DNA of 13,376 nucleotides from Candidatus Delongbacteria bacterium (GTDB taxonomy: Bacteria; Delongbacteria; UBA4055), in contig JAQICF010000190.1 in assembly GCA_027858795.1 (NCBI GenBank), positions 1-13,376 of the forward strand. The letters are read 5' to 3'. A model generated the notes under the pieces. The model was not told where the DNA came from. It worked only from the letters and a program-made list of their open reading frames with translations, and did not search any database. This document shows, piece by piece, positions 1 to 4,728 of this stretch (the stretch's first letter is position 1; each line of letters begins with the position of its first letter). Position numbers and translations under genes: made by a program.

Positions 1-1190
1 TTTCCACCCGTGTCAACCAATAGAAATCCTTCAGGTTTGATCGTAGCTTGTGTCTTTTTCTCAGGAGAGTAATGCATCAATGCGGCATTCTCTTTATATG
101 CTGAAATAGTATTAAAACTGTTAGCAAAAAATCCTTTTTGTTCTTTTCTCAGTTCAGTGATCTTATCAGCAACATCAAGTTCTTTCAATTTTTTGCTTAA
201 ATTCTTCTCAAGCCACATCTGAAATTTCACCAAAACTGCACTTTCCTTGATCATTGCTTTTTTTATGTTCTTGATTTCAACTTTGTCTTTAATACTTTTC
301 ATCAAAGGTACCGGATCACCCTTCTCAACTATTTTAGCAGTCTTTGAAATTGCATCAAAAACATCTCTACTTATCCTAACCGGATCAAGCATCACATTAG
401 AACCCTTTTTGATCTTAGCTACGAAAGAGTTAATATCAGAATAATCTTTAATCGTAACTTTGTTAGCCTTAAAATAATCTTTAGTAGCTTTATTTAGCTT
501 GTTCTTATCTACGAAATAAATTACATCTTTCTCTGAGATAATTAAATGAGAAATAGCTACTGGTGAGCAAAGTATATCATTGCCTCTAATATTTAAAATC
601 CAGGCTATATTGTCCAAAGATGATTCTATAAAATAATTACATTTATTTGCGATTATTTTCTCTCTGATCTTAGAAATTTTCTCAGATAAAGATGTACCTG
701 TGTATTTTTCCTGTAGAAACAATTTTTCACAAGGTATTTCAGGTCTATCATTCCATATCAGATCTACAAGGTCTTCAGTTTTAAATTCAACAGAAAACTC
801 TTTAAGATCTTTTTCGATTGATCTTGTAGTAGCAATAGAAACAACTTTACCATCTACTCCAATAGTAATCTTTTTCTTAAACTGCTCTTTCATCCATTCG
901 ATTGGAGTTTTAGCATTAGGAAAATTTGTTATAATAAAGTCAATTGAACTTCCTTTAAGCTGTTTTTCTACTTGAATATCATATCTTCCATCAGTAAAAA
1001 CACAGGCTTTTTTTTGTGTTACCATAACACTGCCTGCTGAACCCGTAAAACCTGACATCCATGCTCTTGACTGCCAGTGTTCAGCTACATATTCACTCTG
1101 ATGAGGATCCGAACTTGGAATACAATAAACATCAATTTTATTCTTTTTCATCAGGTCTCTTAATGCTTTCAATTTCTCTTTTGTATTCAT
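1..1190 (-). CDS. pepP: Xaa-Pro aminopeptidase (M24B, long XPNPEP1-like form), C-terminus beyond window
   Basis: Cytosolic metallopeptidase that removes an N-terminal residue preceding proline. I translated the minus strand from ATG at 1188-1190; the frame stays open for 396 codons to the left edge, so the end of the gene is missing. Residues about 1-130 are the creatinase N-terminal domain, with the family signatures SEYVAEHW, SGFTGSAGSV and FTDGRYDIQ. A second creatinase-like domain follows to about 310. The catalytic pita-bread domain begins after that: SFNTISAYKENAALMHY carries the conserved histidine (H373), and VDTGG carries the first metal-ligand aspartate (D393). The 20-residue H-to-D spacing matches the family. 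The remaining ligands (D, H, E, E) lie outside the window. The two-domain N-terminal half indicates the long (about 590 aa) class rather than the 440-aa E. coli PepP. An AAGGAA ribosome site lies about 9 bp before the ATG. It follows hisK on the same strand but is separated by 290 bp of repeats, so it may have its own promoter. Confidence 0.93.
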   Translation of the reverse strand, partial: MNTKEKLKALRDLMKKNKIDVYCIPSSDPHQSEYVAEHWQSRAWMSGFTGSAGSVMVTQKKACVFTDGRYDIQVEKQLKGSSIDFIITNFPNAKTPIEWMKEQFKKKITIGVDGKVVSIATTRSIEKDLKEFSVEFKTEDLVDLIWNDRPEIPCEKLFLQEKYTGTSLSEKISKIREKIIANKCNYFIESSLDNIAWILNIRGNDILCSPVAISHLIISEKDVIYFVDKNKLNKATKDYFKANKVTIKDYSDINSFVAKIKKGSNVMLDPVRISRDVFDAISKTAKIVEKGDPVPLMKSIKDKVEIKNIKKAMIKESAVLVKFQMWLEKNLSKKLKELDVADKITELRKEQKGFFANSFNTISAYKENAALMHYSPEKKTQATIKPEGFLLVDTGG

Positions 1191-1214
1191 ATTTGTTTTT
1201 CCTTATCTGTTATA

Positions 1215-1251
1215 TCAAGTCATACTGAGCGGAGTCGAAGTGTAGACTTGA
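1215..1251 (-). repeat. 37-bp palindromic extragenic repeat, copy A
   Basis: The 7-bp ends TCAAGTC and GACTTGA are perfect inverted repeats, and the inner arms (ATACT against AGTGTA) extend the hairpin. Read on the minus strand the core is TTCGACTCCGCTCAG. The core and the trailing TGACTT match copies at 1421-1457 and 2925-2961. It sits in the 5' leader of the aminopeptidase gene. Confidence 0.75.
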
Positions 1252-1260
1252 TCCTTTATC

Positions 1261-1280
1261 CCACAGGTTGAAACCTGCGG
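1261..1280. repeat. Short palindrome CAGGTT/AACCTG
   Basis: CAGGTT and AACCTG are separated by GA, with CC and GG extending the pairing past one mismatch. It lies within the repeat-rich gap between the hisK-like gene and the aminopeptidase gene. No T-tract follows on either strand, so it is not a good terminator. Role unknown. Confidence 0.6.
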
Positions 1281-1291
1281 TTATGGTAGTT

Positions 1292-1308
1292 ATATCCCGT
1301 CAGGATAT
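1292..1308. repeat. Hairpin ATATCC-CGTCA-GGATAT
   Basis: A 6-bp perfect inverted repeat with a 5-nt loop in the same intergenic cluster. No T-tract adjoins it. It is probably another degenerate intergenic repeat module; function unknown. Confidence 0.5.
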
Positions 1309-1328
1309 TCAGCACCCAAATATACACA

Positions 1329-1355
1329 CTCTGTGTCCTCTGTGCACTCTGTGGT
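1329..1355 (+). repeat. Three tandem 9-bp units CTCTGTGNN
   Basis: CTCTGTGTC, CTCTGTGCA and CTCTGTGGT follow each other without gaps. The 7-bp core is invariant and the last two positions vary. The array lies in a non-coding gap. No gene in either frame is supported here. Confidence 0.75.
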
Positions 1356-1420
1356 TTATTGTTTTATATGTCAGAACAACCACGAGGGATTGCCCCTACA
1401 TTATCAATTATCCATTTAAG

Positions 1421-1457
1421 AAAAGTCTTAGTCTTCGATTAACTCAGACTGACTTTT
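1421..1457 (+). repeat. 37-bp palindromic extragenic repeat, copy B; possible terminator of the hisK-like gene
   Basis: The ends AAAAGTC and GACTTTT pair, and an inner AGTCT/AGACT arm gives about 12 bp of stem with a 2-nt bulge. The core is TTCGATTAACTCAG. Read on the minus strand it begins 25 bp after the stop codon of the hisK-like gene and ends in TTTT, so it could terminate that transcript. It aligns base for base in layout with copy C and closely with copy A. Confidence 0.75.
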
Positions 1458-1460
1458 CAC

Positions 1461-1481
1461 CTTATACCTCATACCTCATAC
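1461..1481 (-). repeat. Three tandem 7-bp units (GTATGAG)
   Basis: On the minus strand two GTATGAG units and one GTATAAG follow directly after the TAG stop codon of the hisK-like gene, with no spacer. This is a small heptanucleotide array. Because it abuts the stop codon, changes in copy number would not alter the protein. Confidence 0.75.
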
Positions 1482-2312
1482 CTAAATGGGAACCGGAATC
1501 CATCTCCGATCTTTTAATATCATTTTCTCTGTATATCCACATTCTTTTAATATCTTTGAGACATTTTCAAATTGCCCATCAATATGTTCGGGCCTGTGCG
1601 CATCTGAATTTAGAACCACTGGGATATTCAGCTTCGCAGCTTCCTTTAATGCCCATGGACTTGGATAAGGCACTGTCATAAATCCTCTGGTAATTCCACC
1701 TGTGTTCACATCCAACATAGTGCCTTTGTCAGCTATGAATCTTAGAACACGCATTATCTCTTTCCTGTACCAAGGATCACTTTCAGAGAAATATTTTTCG
1801 TTATGGTTATTTATTTTTATCAGGTCAAAGTGACCGATAATATCAGGTTTAAACTTATCAACCATAGCTATAATTCTATCACAGTATTCTTTTACAAAAG
1901 CTTTCACATCACCTTTGAAGTAATCATGAATTGTTCTGTGAAAATCTTCAGGTTTGCAGTCTATCCTGAAGATATTACCTTTTTCATCAGGAAAATAATG
2001 AATAGATCCTATCACATAGTCAAGGTCGTACTTTGAAAATGCGTTTTCTTCGATGCCTGTGAAATAATCAAGCTCCAGACCGATATATATTTCGATCTTA
2101 TCTTTATATTTTTCTTTTAACCTGTTCATTTCAGCATAATATTCATCAACTTTATCTGCAGGCAGTTCCCAGTGCTTGGCAAATTGTGTAGGTCCGTGCT
2201 CAGAGAAACCGATAGAGCTAAAACCTTTTTCTATAGCTAATAACACATATTCTTCAGGGAAAGCTTTTCCATCACTGAATGAACTGTGCATATGGTAATT
2301 TGTAAGTATCAT
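1482..2312 (-). CDS. hisK: Histidinol-phosphatase, PHP family (HisK/HisJ type)
   Basis: Predicted cytosolic phosphatase converting histidinol phosphate to histidinol in histidine biosynthesis. The 276-residue product is a complete PHP domain of the usual HisK length. Metal and phosphate ligands are visible in the expected order: H7 and H9 in YHMHSSFSDG, H39 in SEHGP, E80 in GLELDYF, H105 in GSIHYF, H161 in GHFDL, D201 and N203 in DVNTGG, and D237 and H239 in NSDAH. The start codon overlaps the stop codon of the upstream lipocalin gene by 4 bp (ATGA), so the two are probably translationally coupled. No other his genes are in the window, so the exact substrate is inferred from family resemblance; another PHP phosphoesterase role is possible. 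A tandem heptad repeat and a 37-bp hairpin follow the stop codon. Confidence 0.85.
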   Translation of the reverse strand: MILTNYHMHSSFSDGKAFPEEYVLLAIEKGFSSIGFSEHGPTQFAKHWELPADKVDEYYAEMNRLKEKYKDKIEIYIGLELDYFTGIEENAFSKYDLDYVIGSIHYFPDEKGNIFRIDCKPEDFHRTIHDYFKGDVKAFVKEYCDRIIAMVDKFKPDIIGHFDLIKINNHNEKYFSESDPWYRKEIMRVLRFIADKGTMLDVNTGGITRGFMTVPYPSPWALKEAAKLNIPVVLNSDAHRPEHIDGQFENVSKILKECGYTEKMILKDRRWIPVPI

Positions 2313-2824
2313 TCACAATCCTGAGCTACTTTATTCAATTTAGAAACATCAAAACCATTCTCTGTAGCTACATCAAGTAACTCATTATATATCTTTTCAT
2401 CAAGTATTTTTGTTCTGCTGAGGATCCATAGGTAATCTCTGTTTGGAGCACCTACTAAAACATACTTGTAGTCTTCGTCTAAATGAACTATGTAATAGTC
2501 TCCTGCAAAAGGCCAAAAGAAAGATACTTTAAGTCTACCCGGAAAATTTGCATCAGGGACCCATGCTTTACCTTCAGCTGTCTTAACTTCCAGATCTGTC
2601 TCTTTAACTCCCCTGTTCAAAACTTTTATTTTACCATCTTCCCTTGCTGTGTAATTTGCAGTTACACATTTCAAACCTTTTTCAAAAGTATGCTCAAATC
2701 TGGCAATTTCATACCAAGTACCTGAGTATTTATCAATATCTACTTTTTCAACAGTTTTAAGAAATTTGGTAGACGAACATGAAGCTAAAATAAAACTTAA
2801 AAACATACAGATATATTTTTTCAT
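2309..2824 (-). CDS. blc: Outer-membrane lipoprotein, bacterial lipocalin (Blc)
   Basis: A 171-residue lipoprotein of the Blc/apolipoprotein D-like lipocalin family, which binds lipids such as lysophospholipids or fatty acids at the outer membrane. Residues 1-15 are a lipoprotein signal peptide and LASC (13-16) is the lipobox, with C16 as the lipidated cysteine. The N-terminal lipocalin motif is visible as YSGTWYEIARF, and the conserved strand YVLVGAPNRDYLWILSR lies in the C-terminal half. Length and order match E. coli Blc (about 177 aa). GAGGAA stands 6-7 bp upstream of the ATG. It is the first gene of a unit with hisK (4-bp overlap), and a good promoter candidate lies directly upstream. 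Linkage of a lipocalin with a histidinol-phosphatase has no obvious metabolic logic. Confidence 0.93.
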   Translation of the reverse strand: MKKYICMFLSFILASCSSTKFLKTVEKVDIDKYSGTWYEIARFEHTFEKGLKCVTANYTAREDGKIKVLNRGVKETDLEVKTAEGKAWVPDANFPGRLKVSFFWPFAGDYYIVHLDEDYKYVLVGAPNRDYLWILSRTKILDEKIYNELLDVATENGFDVSKLNKVAQDCE

Positions 2825-2851
2825 AAAAGTTCCTCAATTAAGATTAGAATA

Positions 2852-2880
2852 AATATATAAATAGTATGCGTGATTATCAA
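2852..2880 (-). promoter_or_regulatory. Sigma70-like promoter for blc-hisK
   Basis: On the minus strand TTGATA (2875-2880) and TATATT (2852-2857) are separated by exactly 17 bp, 28 bp before the blc start codon. It lies downstream of the terminator at 2893-2918, consistent with a new transcription unit. The region is AT-rich, and FCB-group promoters can differ from this consensus. Confidence 0.45.
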
Positions 2881-2892
2881 TGAATATAGAAA

Positions 2893-2918
2893 TAAAAAAG
2901 AGCGTTATTAAACGCTCC
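2893..2918 (-). terminator. Rho-independent terminator
   Basis: GAGCGTT and AACGCTC form a perfect 7-bp stem with loop TAAT on the minus strand, followed by TTTTTT at 2894-2899. It closes transcription arriving from the DUF1670 pair, or, before the proposed insertion, from the giant surface-protein gene. Confidence 0.8.
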
Positions 2919-2924
2919 CTTAAA

Positions 2925-2961
2925 AAAAGTCAGACTGAGTTTATCGAAATCTAAGACTTTT
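2925..2961 (-). repeat. 37-bp palindromic extragenic repeat, copy C; terminator-like
   Basis: The ends AAAAGTC and GACTTTT pair, extended by further A and T outside. On the minus strand the core is TTCGATAAACTCAG and the 3' side runs into a long T tract, so it can act as a first terminator ahead of 2893-2918. It differs from copy B at only a few inner positions, and the outer stem is identical. Confidence 0.75.
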
Positions 2962-2974
2962 TTTATTTACATTA

Positions 2975-2990
2975 GTGACATTTGTCCCCT
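2975..2990 (+). repeat. Left terminal inverted repeat
   Basis: GTGACATTTGTCCCCT, an exact reverse complement of 4713-4728. Including the flanking TA the match is 18 bp. It lies 38 bp beyond the stop codon of the second DUF1670 gene. Confidence 0.85.
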
Positions 2991-3028
2991 GAGAAGTAAG
3001 CAAGCGAAGCACGGTAGTAAATAGTTCT

Positions 3029-3826
3029 TCATTTTTTCACTTCTGGATTTAATTGTTTATATAATTTAACATATTCTCTAACGATTTTCAATGATCTTCT
3101 GGTTATATCCTTTATCTCATGCTCGTTTAATCCTTTCATAGTCAGCTTTTTTATCTGATCGTATTGCCCGATGTAACGATCTACTGCATCCTGGCTATGA
3201 GATGTTTTTAAAACTATATCTGCAGGTGATATCCCTTGCTCGTATAGCGAAACTATTATCCCTTTATGCGTTGGTAGACTACCTTGATCGAGAACATAAC
3301 CTTTTAACGGAAGGATTTCACCCGTCTTTTTCATATAAGCATTTAAATATTTTCTGATTGTAGTTAAACTTCTGTTCATCAGAACACTTACTTCAGCACC
3401 GGTAAGTAATCCGTCCTGTTCTTTTGCACTTTTTATCAACCTTACCATCGTTTCGATATCTCGGGATTCTCTATGAACATAATTGCTGTTCCTGTCACCT
3501 TTTCTGTAATAAATCCTTCTTTCCACATCTTCTTTAGTAATCAGAGGTAATATTACCGTTGTTGAGGCATAATCTTCCACTTTCTTACCATAATTTTGTC
3601 GTTGTCCATCGTCTTTGGTTGTCCGAAAAACAATCTCACCGTAGCCGACTTCAGACTTTTTTGGATTAAACTCGTTGTATAATTGTTCAATGTCCTCGGC
3701 AAGCATTGACAATATTTTACGAGAACCTAATATCTTATAGTCGTTTTCCAATAAATTTATCAAGGCTGATCGGAAATTTCGTTTATTTATGCTTTCATAT
3801 CTGTCTCGTATCTCATTCAGGTTCAT
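3029..3826 (-). CDS. DUF1670-type multi-HTH protein, second of pair
   Basis: A 265-residue protein of unknown function that I recognise as DUF1670-like. Residues about 1-125 form a poorly marked N-terminal region rich in charged residues. Three helix-turn-helix-like segments follow: about 139-163 (LLTGAEVSVLMNRSLTTIRKY), 187-221 (HKGIIVSLYEQG, then TSHSQDAVDRYIGQY) and 229-256. The same three-segment order occurs in the upstream gene, so the two are diverged paralogues. DNA binding is likely; no catalytic motif is evident. The ATG overlaps the upstream stop codon (ATGA, 3823-3826), and AGGAGG lies just before it inside the upstream coding end, so the pair is translationally coupled and probably made in fixed ratio. 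It lies within the inverted-repeat element. Confidence 0.8.
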   Translation of the reverse strand: MNLNEIRDRYESINKRNFRSALINLLENDYKILGSRKILSMLAEDIEQLYNEFNPKKSEVGYGEIVFRTTKDDGQRQNYGKKVEDYASTTVILPLITKEDVERRIYYRKGDRNSNYVHRESRDIETMVRLIKSAKEQDGLLTGAEVSVLMNRSLTTIRKYLNAYMKKTGEILPLKGYVLDQGSLPTHKGIIVSLYEQGISPADIVLKTSHSQDAVDRYIGQYDQIKKLTMKGLNEHEIKDITRRSLKIVREYVKLYKQLNPEVKK

Positions 3827-4668
3827 TTCATGCCTCCTGTCGTAGCTTCCGCTCTCAGACCATCGTAGCTGATCGTTTTTTTTGAACCGTACCTATAAGA
3901 CAGTTGTTGCCTTAACATCTCTAAATTTTCTTCTTTCTGTTTATGTCCTTTAACTCCACTCAGTATTTTCATATACTGAGTTATCAGATATTCCGATAAA
4001 TTCGTTACCGATCTTATCTCAGAAACATTGGTTAATCCATATTCTATACTCATCAGAATTTTACCGAAGCTCTCAAGGTATCTTTTTATTGATCCGACAC
4101 TATGACGAGTCTTTCGTTTGATATCACTATATGTATAACCGTCTAAATACAGGCTTATTATAAGGGTTTTATGTGTTTGTCCCCTTCCTATGTTATGATA
4201 TGTACCTCGTGTAATTGCTTGCATTCCTCTTGTTTTTATTTCCCGTATCTCACGTTTTATTGTTCTTACGCTTACATTTAACAACATACCTAGGTCTTCT
4301 TGGCTTAATATTCCATTTTGATCTAGTGCTTCTTCCGTAATTTTTTGTATCTTATTCTGACGGTAAATATTTCGCCCTTCGGTGTGAAGTGTAGTTATGT
4401 CTTCAATGCTGTCCTGAACAGTCAAAATTACTTTGCATTTGCTCATATCCTGTAATGGCTTTCCGCTTTTTTCATTGATGCTTACACAATGGTATTCTAT
4501 CTGTCCGACTTGGAGTATTTTGCTTTGAAGTAAGCAGCTTTTTGCTGTTTGAAGGATGTTTTTACTTAAAATCGGGGAGAGTTCATATGATCTTGTAAGC
4601 TCATATAAAAACTCTCCCTCACTTGTCTTGTCTATGTATCTTTGTAATTCTGTTTCTTGTTTAGGCAT
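3823..4668 (-). CDS. DUF1670-type multi-HTH protein, first of pair
   Basis: A 281-residue protein of unknown function that I recognise as the typical DUF1670 form. An N-terminal domain (1-110, beginning with a YIDKTSEGEFLYELT segment) is followed by HTH-like units: about 119-145 (LSQEDLGMLLNVSVRTIKREI, a clear winged or Sigma70-like HTH), 166-201 (HKTLIISLYLDGYTYSDI, then TRHSVGSIKRYLESF) and 209-236. A basic tail follows. The strong ribosome site AAGGAGGGGG precedes ATG 4666-4668. It is the leading gene of the inverted-repeat unit and starts 60 bp inside the right repeat. I see no convincing promoter between repeat and gene, so it may be read through from the giant surface-protein gene. It could be a transposition protein, a regulator of the element, or a host-type regulator that happens to be bounded by repeats. 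Confidence 0.82.
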   Translation of the reverse strand: MPKQETELQRYIDKTSEGEFLYELTRSYELSPILSKNILQTAKSCLLQSKILQVGQIEYHCVSINEKSGKPLQDMSKCKVILTVQDSIEDITTLHTEGRNIYRQNKIQKITEEALDQNGILSQEDLGMLLNVSVRTIKREIREIKTRGMQAITRGTYHNIGRGQTHKTLIISLYLDGYTYSDIKRKTRHSVGSIKRYLESFGKILMSIEYGLTNVSEIRSVTNLSEYLITQYMKILSGVKGHKQKEENLEMLRQQLSYRYGSKKTISYDGLRAEATTGGMK

Positions 4669-4712
4669 TTCCCCCTCCTTTTAGCCTTATATCTGTAATA
4701 TAACACTTCGTG

Positions 4713-4728
4713 AGGGGACAAATGTCAC
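4713..4728 (-). repeat. Right terminal inverted repeat
   Basis: On the minus strand GTGACATTTGTCCCCT, identical to the left end. Its first G, with the TA just outside (4729-4730), supplies the TAG stop codon of the giant surface-protein gene. Confidence 0.85.

Larger units (their letters stand above)
2975..4728 (-). mobile_element. Candidate insertion element: DUF1670 gene pair between 16-bp inverted repeats, flanked by TA
   Basis: The left end reads GTGACATTTGTCCCCT (2975-2990), and the right end is its exact reverse complement (4713-4728). Inside these, similarity continues imperfectly (GAGAAGT against CACGAAGT). TA stands immediately outside both ends (2973-2974 and 4729-4730), as expected for a 2-bp TA target duplication. 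The 1754-bp interior holds only the two overlapping DUF1670 genes, ending 54 and 60 bp from the ends, an IS-like compactness. No DDE, HUH, serine or tyrosine recombinase motif is recognisable. The alternative is that the repeats are operators of a regulator pair. The structure is directly visible; mobility is inferred. Confidence 0.6.

Noticed and set aside
247..975. Plus-strand open frames opposite the aminopeptidase gene
   Set aside because: Antisense shadows of a clearly recognised M24B coding frame.
1268..1681. Plus-strand open frame across the intergenic region and hisK
   Set aside because: It covers palindromic repeats and the antisense of a well-supported PHP gene, with no ribosome site or recognisable domain.
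4669..4712. Promoter for the DUF1670 pair just inside the right repeat
   Set aside because: TATATT is present, but no -35 box lies at an acceptable spacing; the evidence is too weak to list.
2975..4728. Assignment of the inverted-repeat unit to IS21 or another known IS family
   Set aside because: The two-gene layout and HTH content recall IS21, but neither product shows a DDE core or an IstB-like ATPase motif, and the ends and TA flanks do not fit.
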